DNA of 9,237 bases from Bacteroidota bacterium. GTDB taxonomy: Bacteria > Bacteroidota > Rhodothermia > Rhodothermales > Rubricoccaceae. The notes beneath the pieces are model-generated. The model made no database searches. It worked only from the letters and a program-made list of their open reading frames with translations, and had not been told where the DNA came from. This document shows, one piece after another, positions 1 through 7,000 of this stretch; within the stretch, counting starts at the first letter, position 1; each line of letters starts with the position of its first letter. Both the position numbers and the translations under genes were made by a program. The stretch covers positions 1 to 9,237 of the forward strand of contig JADFLK010000058.1 of the NCBI GenBank assembly GCA_022564455.1. The letters run 5' to 3'.

Positions 1-113
1 ATGTCCTCGATCCAAATGGCGTGGTTGTTAATGTGATAAGCCGCACGGCGGACGAGCTCCGACTGTGTACGGGCTCACTACGCATCAAGTGTGAGTACGT
101 GCTAATTTGTTAG
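1..113 (+). CDS. Possible C-terminal tail of a gene entering from the left edge
   Basis: The third forward frame is open from the window edge to a TAG at 111-113 and encodes about 36 residues beginning VLDPNGVVVNVISRTADE and ending EYVLIC. The mix of hydrophobic and polar residues reads like a normal beta-rich protein end, and the other two forward frames close within the first 36 bases. I do not recognise a family. It stops 20 bases before the ATG chosen for the next gene, which fits a normal junction. It could still be a chance open frame, because only 111 bases are visible. Confidence 0.3.
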   Translation, partial: VLDPNGVVVNVISRTADELRLCTGSLRIKCEYVLIC

Positions 114-133
114 CGCGTAACATTCCCTTGCCT

Positions 134-2346
134 ATGCCTCGTTGGAACTGTGGCGCTATCGCCCTGACCCTCTTTGTTGTCTGTGCATCCGCTTCTGCGC
201 AAAACGCGCCGTCCCCAACCGTCAACGAGGTAACCGCGGTCTTCGTCCAAGAAGCCCCGCGCGTTGACGGTCACCTAGACGAGGCCTTCTGGCAGGATAT
301 TGCCCCGGTGACGGACTTCATCCAGGTCTGGCCCGACGACGGCGCTCCCGAAACCGAGCGTACGGAGGTCCGCATCGCCTACGACCGCGACGATCTCTAC
401 TTCGCCTTCTCCTGCTACGACGCCAACCCGGAGCTCATCAGGGCCAAGAACCTCGAGCGCGGGGGCCGCAACGACCGAGACGATCACGTTTACATCGGCC
501 TGGATACCTACCAGGATGGCCGCAACGCGTACCTCTTCGAGATGAACGCGCTCGGCACGCAGGACGATGCAACCATCACCGACGAGGGCCTGACGATTGA
601 CAGCTTCTCGTGGGACGCCGTCTTCCGAAGCGAAACGGTAATCAACGAGCAAGGTTGGTTTATGGAAGTGGCCATTCCATTCCGTCAGCTTCGCTTCCCC
701 GAGGGCGATGACCTTTCGTTCGGGCTGATGCTGTCGCGGATGGTCAACCGGAAGAACGAGCGCGGGATGTGGCCGGCCATCGGGCTGGAGTACGGCAACA
801 GCTTTACCGTCCTCGCCGCCGTCTCGCAGTACGGGACGTTGCGCGGCCTGAGAAACGTCCGCCGAGGCCGCAACATCGAGATCAAGCCCTACGTGATCAC
901 CGGCGCGCAGCGCAGCCGCCCGGACCTCGCCGTCGAAGACACGGAGTCCGAGTTCACGCGCGACCTCGGCGTGGATTTCAAGTACGGCATCTCCTCGAAC
1001 CTGACGCTCGACCTGACCGTGAACACAGACTTCGCGCAGGTCGAGTCCGACAACGTACAGCTCAACCTGAGCCGCTTCAGCCTCTTCTTCCCGGAGAAGC
1101 GGGAGTTCTTCCTGGAGCGCTCCGGCCTCTTCGAGCACGGCAATCCGGGCTCCACGCAGACCTTCTTTTCACGTCGCATCGGATTGGAAGATCAGATTCT
1201 GGCCGGGGCACGGCTCACAGGGCAGCTCGGGCCGGTCTCCGGGGGCGTGCTCAACATTGAGACGGGTGAAGGCATGGGCGATCTGTTGGGCGAGGGCTCG
1301 GCCAATAACACCGTCGCGAGAGTGCGAACGACTCTGCTGCCGCGGGCGACCGTCGGGACCATCCTGACCAACCTGCAGCGGGACAGCACCTACAACCGGG
1401 CACTTGGCGTAGATGCACAGGTTCGGTTCTGGAGTTCAAGCCAGTTCAATGCGTGGTTCACAAATGTGTGGGACACTGACGATGCCCTGAACGATGCCGC
1501 GGGGCACGTCCGGCTACGTTTGCAAAACGACCTCTACGGTGCCCAAGCAACGTTTACTAGCGTCGGCGAGAACTACGCGCCCGCACTCGGCTTCGTTCGC
1601 CGCCGCAACATGCGGCAGTACACCGGGCGACTCAGCTATAGCCCTCTCGTCGAGTGGGCGGCCTTGCCGATGATCCGTCGGCTCGACATCCAGGGAGATT
1701 ACGATTACATCGAAGGGCAGGACGGTGAGAAGCAGTCGACGGAGGTGCAAGTGCAGGCGCGCGCCGAATTCGACCGGCGCGACCGCGTGGAGGTAGAATA
1801 TCAGCGTCAGTTCGAGCGGCTCGAAGACTCCTTCTTCATCCGTTCCGACGCCGAGATTCCAGCCGCCGACTACACGTTCAGCCAGGTCCGGCTCAGTGGC
1901 GAAACGGATTCCAGCCGCCGCCTGTATGGCTCCGGGCGGGTGTCCACCGGCGCGTTTTCCACGGCAACCGCACCGACTTCGGCGGCAGCATTGGGTTTCG
2001 GCAGTCGCGGCACCTTTCGTTGGAAGGCAGCATCAACCATTCGATCATCGACCTGCCCATCGAGAACGGATCCTTCGACGCCACAACAGTATCGCTGTCC
2101 ATTCTCGCCGCCGTCAGCCGCAAGTTATTTGCCAGGTCGCTAATCCAATACGACAATTTCTCGCGCGACCTGCAAGCCAACATCCGGGTCGACTGGATCC
2201 ACACGCCCGGCAGCGACCTCTTCGTTGTGTTCAACACGGGTTACCACTTCACCGACGGAAACGACGTGTTGTTCGACCCCAACCTCAATGTGGTGCTGAG
2301 GGATCAGGTGGGCGTCGTCAAATTGACGTACCTCGTGCTGTTGTAA
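134..2346 (+). pseudogene. Secreted CBM9-like/DUF5916 protein, broken by one frameshift
   Basis: The start is ATG 134, because it begins a clean signal peptide (MPRWNCGAIAL through ASA, cleavage about residue 22); the in-frame TTG at 107 would add a charged extension. Residues about 34-230 look like a family 9 carbohydrate-binding-like domain (VDGHLDEAFWQ, VRIAYDRDDLYFAFSCYD). The rest matches DUF5916, with hallmark stretches TVNTDFAQVESD (295-306) and FSLFFPEKREFFLE (315-328) and a strand-rich, barrel-like C-terminal half. The frame runs to a TAA at 2143, but after about residue 607 it turns into low-complexity S/T/A/P sequence. The next frame carries the expected continuation (GNRTDFGGSIGFRQS, then LFARSLIQYDNF and DWIHTPGSDLFVVFNTGYHF) to a TAA at 2346. 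One missing base in the T run at 1955-1958 explains this; the repaired protein is 737 residues. DUF5916 proteins are probably envelope-associated with unknown substrate. Without the repair the product lacks its last strands and is probably non-functional. A sequencing or assembly error is equally possible. Confidence 0.85.
1955..1958 (+). other. Frameshift site in a T homopolymer
   Basis: Four T residues follow GGCGCG. Read as four, the frame goes Gly-Ala-Phe-Ser-Thr and leaves the family sequence. Read as five, it gives Gly-Ala-Phe-Phe-His-Gly-Asn-Arg-Thr and runs on to the expected DUF5916 end. The breakpoint is placed here because family-like sequence ends on its left in one frame and starts on its right in the other. 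The exact base could be a few positions away. Confidence 0.7.
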
Positions 2347-2418
2347 GCAGCTTGCACTTTCCTAAACGCCGGCCGACGTACTATGTAGGGTGCCTTTCCC
2401 CACAACTGCAATAAGCTC

Positions 2419-2814
2419 ATGTCAGGCATCTACGGTATCTGGAAAAACGAAATGTCCTTCGGGGACTCGTCCGTCGTGACCACCCACACAATACGCGAGG
2501 ACGGTAGCTACGAGACGCACATGATTTATGCGATGGGCGGTGGCTGCCGGCAGCATATTTTTCATTTTGGGAAGCTGGACTTTGACGACGCCAGCCTCCG
2601 GTTGAGCATTGAATCCGGCGAAACCGAAATGAGGGACTGTGAGGATCCATCGAGGAGTTTTGACCGGCGCGGTTTCACCGAGGCTGAGATTAACGAGACA
2701 ACAAGCCTGCTCGAACAAGAGATTCCCTACATCGTTGACGATGACAGGCTCACGATGACGGTCAAAGGGCCCATGGGAGAGATGGAAGTTGTGTACAACC
2801 GACACGTCGACTAG
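2419..2814 (+). CDS. Small lipocalin-like hypothetical protein
   Basis: This 131-residue protein starts at ATG 2419 with no signal peptide, so it is predicted to be cytoplasmic. It opens with GIYGIWKNEM, resembling the Gly-x-Trp start of lipocalin-like small barrels. Alternating strand patterns follow (VVTTHTIREDGSYETHMIY; HIFHFGKLDFDDASLRLSIE), then a short acidic helix (FTEAEINETTSLLEQE) and a final hairpin IVDDDRLTMTVKGPMGEMEV ending VYNR. The layout of a Gly-Trp opening, a 'DGSY' turn and a 'DDRLTMTV...VYNR' ending is what I know from lipocalin-like and META-like small domains, but I cannot name the family. It lies 72 bases downstream of the DUF5916 gene. I see no strong ribosome-binding site and no adjacent partner. 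Confidence 0.7.
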   Translation: MSGIYGIWKNEMSFGDSSVVTTHTIREDGSYETHMIYAMGGGCRQHIFHFGKLDFDDASLRLSIESGETEMRDCEDPSRSFDRRGFTEAEINETTSLLEQEIPYIVDDDRLTMTVKGPMGEMEVVYNRHVD

Positions 2815-2929
2815 CGTGCGGCGTTATCGAGCCCGTCATCCTGAAAAGACCCAGCAAGAATCGTCAAGTCTTATCCTCCAAGGTTCGTAGACTAGGCGTG
2901 CACTTCATTAACGACTCCGGTTGAGCGGT

Positions 2930-3340
2930 ATGCCCACACGCGCCACTTCCACCTTCAACGTCACCGGTTGGGACGAATCGACCTACCATGAACCGGATGG
3001 CGGCCCACGTTTATCGAGAGCGACCGTAAAGAAGTCCTTTCAGGGTGACATGGCTGGAGAAAGCACGGCGGAGCTCCTCGGGTGCCAGGCGGATGAAAAG
3101 GACCTCGCGGCTGGCGCAGGCTACGTTGCATCCGAGCTGTTCACGGGGTCGCTTGGTGGCAAGAGTGGGTCGTTCGTGATCCAGCACGTTGGGCTGGTAG
3201 GCCACGGTAGCCCGCAGACGTCGGGTAACGTGGTGCCGGGGTCAGCGCGGGGCGAGCTTGCGGGCCTTACTGGCACGACGGAGATTTCCGTAGCGGAAGA
3301 CGGAACCCACACCCTGACGTTGGATTACGATCTCGAGTGA
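2930..3340 (+). CDS. DUF3224 domain-containing protein
   Basis: This 136-residue protein matches the DUF3224 pattern throughout: an opening 'ATSTFNVTGWDESTYHE', then 'GGPRLSRATVKKSFQGDMAG', 'SGSFVIQHVG', 'VVPGSARGELAGLTGT' and the closing 'GTHTLTLDYDLE'. DUF3224 members are small single-domain beta-barrels related to allene-oxide-cyclase-like folds; their function is not established. ATG 2930 is preferred over TTG 2921 because DUF3224 proteins start directly before the first strand. There is no signal peptide, so it is predicted cytoplasmic. Its stop codon overlaps the GTG start of the next gene by 4 bases, so the two are probably translated together. The 115-base gap upstream could hold its promoter, though no consensus is clear. 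Confidence 0.88.
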   Translation: MPTRATSTFNVTGWDESTYHEPDGGPRLSRATVKKSFQGDMAGESTAELLGCQADEKDLAAGAGYVASELFTGSLGGKSGSFVIQHVGLVGHGSPQTSGNVVPGSARGELAGLTGTTEISVAEDGTHTLTLDYDLE

Positions 3341-3702
3341 TTGAAAAAGACTACATCCTCCGGCAGGTCCACCAACTTGTGCAGGCACTGGCTGCCGTGC
3401 TGTTCAACAAGAAGGCAGGCCGGCAAGAGCTTGCGGAGGACCATCTGACGCAGGCGCTACGTCAGGTATTCAAACGAGACCTCAATCAGTTGGGCACGAT
3501 GTCGCGCGATGAGTTAGTCAACCTCTGTTCACCGGGAGGAGCATGGTCGGGAGACCTTGCATTGGCGTTGGCCGATCTTCTCAGAGAAGACGATGCGCCC
3601 GATAGCCGCGAACGAGCGGCGTGGTTGTACGAGGCGGCGCTGGAATCAGGCGATCTGGTGCCGCTGGATGTGCATCAGCGGATTGAGGCGTTACGGGGCT
3701 AA
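3337..3702 (+). CDS. DUF6483-like small helical protein
   Basis: This 121-residue protein starts at GTG 3337, sharing GTGA with the stop of the DUF3224 gene; the next in-frame ATG is about 50 codons in, so the GTG start is well supported. It opens with MIEKDYILRQVHQLVQALAA, followed by an amphipathic helical run (QELAEDHLTQALRQVF), a conserved-looking 'SRDELVNLCSPGGAW' turn and a C-terminal tetratricopeptide-like helical pair (AWLYEAALESGDL). The opening 'IEKDYIxRxVxQLxxALA' and the central 'LSPGG'-like motif resemble the family I know as DUF6483, a small helical protein of unknown role. I recognise this by pattern only. No catalytic residues are visible. Overlapping translation suggests it is produced with the DUF3224 protein, but I have no functional link. 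Confidence 0.8.
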   Translation: MIEKDYILRQVHQLVQALAAVLFNKKAGRQELAEDHLTQALRQVFKRDLNQLGTMSRDELVNLCSPGGAWSGDLALALADLLREDDAPDSRERAAWLYEAALESGDLVPLDVHQRIEALRG

Positions 3703-3768
3703 TGCAGATCCGACTGTTCACCGAGACCATCGCACCACTCTATTAGCGGGGAAGGCGCATATCTCCGA

Positions 3769-5724
3769 TCACTTCATAAGTAGCATTCTCTGTGTGAGCA
3801 GGGTGATGCCGGCCTGGAGCCGAGCGAAATAGACGCCCGAGGCCACGCTTGTCCCCCCTTCGTTTAATCCATTCCACACAACTCGATAGTATCCCGGATT
3901 CTGGATGTCGTCGACGAGTGTCGCCACGTGGCGTCCGAGCACGTCAAGAATGTCTAACCTAATGTGGGCCTCTTCGGGCACAGCGTACCTGATCGTCGTA
4001 CTGGGATTGAACGGGTTCGGATAATTTCCATTGAGGCGGTAGGTCTCCGGCAATGCCGTGGAATTCTCCGCAGAGCTCGTTTCGGCCGCGATTGTTGTAG
4101 AACCACTCTTGATGAATGTCCTGGTGACCGTGTTCAGAACAACGTCATCAAACTGCCCCGAATAGAGCGTGACGGTGTATGCGCCGTCGGATGCTCCGGG
4201 TAAGAAGGTGTATATATCGCGATCGACGTTCTCTTCGCCAGGGTCGAGCGTGAGGCCTGCTCTAAAGACGACATCGAAGTATCCTTCCGGGCCGCTGATG
4301 TCCATCCAGACATGAGCCTTCAGCTCCATTTCGGTCGGGTTTCTCGCAAGCCACTTGTATGCCATCTCGTCAGCGTTCGGCCCGTTCCCCAAACCCAGGT
4401 TTAGATCGAATGCGGCGGGACTACCGTCCTGAAGAAAAACCATGTAGCCCGAACAAACACCTAGAAGGAGATCGAGGTCGGTGTCGTTATCTATGTCCAG
4501 GAGAGCAAAGTCGAATGTCGAGACATTCCAGGCGTTGTCCTGGGTGCCCCATGGGTCGGAGAGCGTACCAGTCGCATCCCCCTCGTTTTGGAGCATGGTG
4601 AACTTGCGATTGGAGCCCCCACCGCTCTCGCAGGGGGGGATATCAACGTCCACATCCGCGATAGCCAAGTCAAGGTCTCCATCGAGGTCCAAGTCGGCCA
4701 GCTTCACGTTTCCACCGAAGCCCGTCGTACGGGGAGAGTTGGAGAGCGTGTTCTGCGTGTACTGGATACTCACGTCCGGCGTAGCGCTCTGGGCCAGGTC
4801 CACGTAATCCTGCCCGTCGTCAACGATATAAATATCCCGGAGGCCGTTCTCGTCGAGGTCGCCCACGGTAAACATGTACGGAGCGCCGCTCGGTGGCTTC
4901 ATCCAGTTCGAGAAAAAGCCGGCACCGTCGTTGAACAGGACGAAAACACCAATGTCATTCCACGGAGCCACGTCGAAGAGTGTAGATATCTTGACGATGT
5001 CATTGTCACCATCGCCATCCATGTCATGTATTTCAGTAGAGGTTCCGAAGGCCGAATTGCGAAGATTCCCCATTCGCGCAAAGGTCTCATCGGTAAAGAC
5101 ACCAGAGCCATCGTTTATGAGGAGTACATCGAAAGCCAATCCGCCCGGATCGTAGTTGGAGAAGTAAATCTCCGGCGCGCCGTCTCCGGTCAGGTCACCT
5201 GCCCACAAGGCGCAGAACTGGAGGGTTGGGATCGTTATCGTTGGCAGGCGCGTGGCCGACTCGTCGGCAAACCCAAGCCAATTCCCACTGCCGTCCTCAC
5301 CTAGATTGTGATAGTAAACGGGAGGATCTTCGAACGTGCTGGCCACGAGGACATCCGCCCATCCATCCATGTCGAGATCGCCGGCCCACACATCGCGGGC
5401 ATCCGTGAGACGCGTCGTGAACTCGGGAGCATACGTTAGCGTACGGTCGACCAGTGTCCCGTTTTCGTTCATTAAAAGCAGGTCGGCACGTGGGCCGACT
5501 GACGAGAAAGGCTGCTTCCGGACGACTACGACGTCAGTCCAGCCATCCTGGTCGAAATCGGCGACAGCGAAATCCTTCTCTTCACTGTCATCGGAGGGCA
5601 CTGTAGTGAGTTGGAGACGTGAGGGATCTTCTGTAAAGTTGATCCACTGAGCTCGACTCAGGCCCGTGCTGGCCAGGCAAAAGCACAAAAGGGCGACAAA
5701 ACGAAAGGGGAGGATGCTATTCAT
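3769..5724 (-). CDS. Secreted FG-GAP/VCBS repeat protein with type IX sorting domain
   Basis: The start is the ATG at 5724-5722, because it begins a signal peptide (MNSILPFRFVALLCFCLAS, ending SRAQ at about residue 26); upstream in-frame codons add a charged stretch. The mature 651-residue precursor carries seven FG-GAP/VCBS-type calcium-loop repeats with the Asp-x-Asp-x-Asp-Gly pattern near residues 56, 116, 177, 234, 289, 344 and 410 (DFDQDG, DLDMDG, DLTGDG, DMDGDGD, DLDENG, DLDLDGDLD, DIDNDTDLD), each followed by a hydrophobic strand. This predicts a seven-bladed propeller. A beta-sandwich linker (about 460-545) precedes a C-terminal type IX secretion (Por) sorting domain, about 562-651, marked by YRLNGNYPNPFNPST, 'ILDVLGRHVATLV' and a final 'LTQRMLLMK'. 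Such proteins cross the outer membrane by type IX secretion and are usually surface-anchored or released. The ligand is unknown and no enzyme domain is visible. It is divergent from the Asp-box lipoprotein gene and convergent with the DUF6483-like gene. Confidence 0.93.
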   Translation of the reverse strand: MNSILPFRFVALLCFCLASTGLSRAQWINFTEDPSRLQLTTVPSDDSEEKDFAVADFDQDGWTDVVVVRKQPFSSVGPRADLLLMNENGTLVDRTLTYAPEFTTRLTDARDVWAGDLDMDGWADVLVASTFEDPPVYYHNLGEDGSGNWLGFADESATRLPTITIPTLQFCALWAGDLTGDGAPEIYFSNYDPGGLAFDVLLINDGSGVFTDETFARMGNLRNSAFGTSTEIHDMDGDGDNDIVKISTLFDVAPWNDIGVFVLFNDGAGFFSNWMKPPSGAPYMFTVGDLDENGLRDIYIVDDGQDYVDLAQSATPDVSIQYTQNTLSNSPRTTGFGGNVKLADLDLDGDLDLAIADVDVDIPPCESGGGSNRKFTMLQNEGDATGTLSDPWGTQDNAWNVSTFDFALLDIDNDTDLDLLLGVCSGYMVFLQDGSPAAFDLNLGLGNGPNADEMAYKWLARNPTEMELKAHVWMDISGPEGYFDVVFRAGLTLDPGEENVDRDIYTFLPGASDGAYTVTLYSGQFDDVVLNTVTRTFIKSGSTTIAAETSSAENSTALPETYRLNGNYPNPFNPSTTIRYAVPEEAHIRLDILDVLGRHVATLVDDIQNPGYYRVVWNGLNEGGTSVASGVYFARLQAGITLLTQRMLLMK

Positions 5725-5777
5725 TGTCGTAAAACCGGAGATTTCGAGAGGAGCCCGCCGCTGCAATTTAGAATGTT

Positions 5778-5806
5778 AGGATAGCTTCCAGGCATGAAGG
5801 GTGCAA
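5778..5806 (-). promoter_or_regulatory. Candidate promoter of the FG-GAP gene
   Basis: On the minus strand, TTGCAC (5806-5801) and TATCCT (5783-5778) are separated by exactly 17 bases, about 50 bases upstream of the chosen start. The matches to the sigma-70 consensus are partial (3/6 and 4/6). Bacteroidota housekeeping promoters often use a different -7 element, which I do not see here. Treat it as a weak candidate. Confidence 0.25.
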
Positions 5807-5915
5807 CCGATCTGTTACGACGCACATAGGCTGATGGCGACATACACAGCGTTGTCGTTTGATTCACCGATGTCTTGCGCGCTGCATCGCTCTCACCTAC
5901 CATCTCAACAAAGCG

Positions 5916-5920
5916 AGGAG
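5916..5920 (+). promoter_or_regulatory. Shine-Dalgarno site deciding the lipoprotein start
   Basis: AGGAG lies six bases before ATG 5927. This strong site, with the lipoprotein signal that follows, fixes the start at 5927 rather than the earlier in-frame codon at 5801, which would add 42 non-conserved residues. Confidence 0.75.
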
Positions 5921-5926
5921 TTCCTG

Positions 5927-6991
5927 ATGCCACGAGTCCTGCCTCCAGTCCTGTTTGGCCTCCTTTTCGCTTGCGGCTGCCAATCGACACGGTATCAAGC
6001 TGGGCTGTACAACCCGTCGTGGGAAGTCCAGTACGAAGACACCACCTCGCTTTTCGTTGGGCTGTCGATTGTGGATGCCACCACCGTGTGGGTGTCGGGC
6101 TCGCCGGGCGTGGTGGGCCGGACGACGGACGGCGGTGAAACGTGGACGATGCTCGATGCGCCAGGGCCGGACTCGCTCCAGTTCCGTGACGTGCATGCGT
6201 TCTCCGACCAGGAGGCGTTTATCCTATCCATCGGGCCGGGCGAGGACTCGCGCATCTATCACACCACGGACGGCGGAGCGAGCTGGACGCTCTCCTTCCA
6301 GAACGAAGACCCCAACGCCTTCTTCGATTGCTTCTCCTTTTGGGATCGGCAGCGCGGGTTTGCTTTCAGCGACAGCCACGACGGCGAGTTCACGCTGATT
6401 CGCACCATGGACGGCGGCGCAACGTGGCAGCGCATCGACCCCGCACTCGTTCCCGATGCTCGCGACGGCGAGGGCTCCTTCGCGGCATCTGGAACGTGTG
6501 TAGAAACACAGCCCGGTGGATTGGGGTGGTTCGGGACCGGGGCGTCCTCGGTGGATACGCGCGTCATCCGTACAGCCGATTACGGCGAATCATGGACCGA
6601 GGCCATAACGCCCATCGAAAGCACGGCCGGTGACGAGGGAATCACGTCGGTTCTATTCTGGGATGGGCAGAATGGGATCGCGTTCGGTAGCCCGAGTACG
6701 CGGGAGACGGAGAACGTAGCGATCACCTCCGATGGTGGCGCTACGTGGCGTTCAACTGGCGCGACTGTGCTGGGAGGCCAGGTGTACGGGGCGAGCATGG
6801 TCCCCGGTGTGCTGAGACCAACCCTGGTTGCAGTCTCTCCATCCGGCTCGGCCTTCTCTGCCGACAACGGAACCACCTGGACCACATTTGACGGATTCGA
6901 GTATTGGACCACGGCTTTCTATAGCCCAACCGTCGGCTGGGCTGCGGGCAGGGGGAGGATTAGTCGGATGGTGAGCAGAAGTAATGATTGA
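5927..6991 (+). CDS. Asp-box (BNR/YCF48-like) beta-propeller lipoprotein
   Basis: This 354-residue protein begins with a lipoprotein signal (MPRVLPPVLFGLLFACGCQS); the lipid-bearing Cys is probably C16 (LFAC), with C18 as the alternative, so it is membrane-anchored. Six Asp-boxes (Ser/Thr-x-Asp-x-Gly-x-Ser/Thr-Trp) occur at about residues 66, 113, 160, 216, 267 and 311 (TTDGGETW, TTDGGASW, TMDGGATW, TADYGESW, TSDGGATW, SADNGTTW). Their 44-56 residue spacing predicts a six-bladed propeller. Other blade landmarks include 'VWVSGSPGVVGRT', 'AFFDCFSFWDRQRGFAFSD' and 'SFAASGTCV'. Members are annotated variously as YCF48-related, BNR-like or 'oxidoreductase'; the enzyme label is not supported by any motif here. 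There is no sialidase arginine triad or FRIP motif, so I do not call it a glycoside hydrolase. Its stop is nine bases from the next start, so the two genes may share a transcript. Confidence 0.9.
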   Translation: MPRVLPPVLFGLLFACGCQSTRYQAGLYNPSWEVQYEDTTSLFVGLSIVDATTVWVSGSPGVVGRTTDGGETWTMLDAPGPDSLQFRDVHAFSDQEAFILSIGPGEDSRIYHTTDGGASWTLSFQNEDPNAFFDCFSFWDRQRGFAFSDSHDGEFTLIRTMDGGATWQRIDPALVPDARDGEGSFAASGTCVETQPGGLGWFGTGASSVDTRVIRTADYGESWTEAITPIESTAGDEGITSVLFWDGQNGIAFGSPSTRETENVAITSDGGATWRSTGATVLGGQVYGASMVPGVLRPTLVAVSPSGSAFSADNGTTWTTFDGFEYWTTAFYSPTVGWAAGRGRISRMVSRSND

Positions 6992-6995
6992 GGGG
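6991..6995 (+). promoter_or_regulatory. Shine-Dalgarno site of the fusion gene
   Basis: AGGGG overlaps the last base of the lipoprotein stop codon and lies five bases before ATG 7001. The arrangement suggests the fusion gene can be translated from a message that also carries the lipoprotein gene. Confidence 0.65.
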
Positions 6996-7000
6996 ACGAA

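Noticed and set aside
107..133. TTG 107 as start of the DUF5916 protein
   Set aside because: It would place nine extra residues before a complete signal peptide and overlap the possible upstream gene end; ATG 134 fits better.
275..1138. Long minus-strand open frame (287 codons) inside the DUF5916 gene
   Set aside because: It lies entirely opposite conserved DUF5916 sequence; its leucine/valine/arginine-rich translation is the usual antisense shadow of a high-GC gene.
1896..2414. Plus-strand frame of 172 codons over the DUF5916 C-terminus
   Set aside because: The translation is arginine/proline-rich without family resemblance; the true continuation lies in the frame that ends at 2346.
3702..3746. 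14-codon open frame overlapping the end of the DUF6483-like gene
   Set aside because: It is too short, with no ribosome-binding site or recognisable product, and lies between converging genes.
4588..5304. Plus-strand open frame of 238 codons inside the FG-GAP gene
   Set aside because: It is antisense to well-matched FG-GAP repeats and has no recognisable domain or start signal.
6100..6900. Repeated DNA segments containing 'gacggcgg'
   Set aside because: They encode the Asp-box motifs of a propeller, so the repetition is at protein level and not a mobile or CRISPR-type repeat.
5927..6991. Calling the Asp-box lipoprotein a sialidase or oxidoreductase
   Set aside because: Asp-boxes are structural; no sialidase arginine triad, FRIP motif or cofactor-binding motif is visible.
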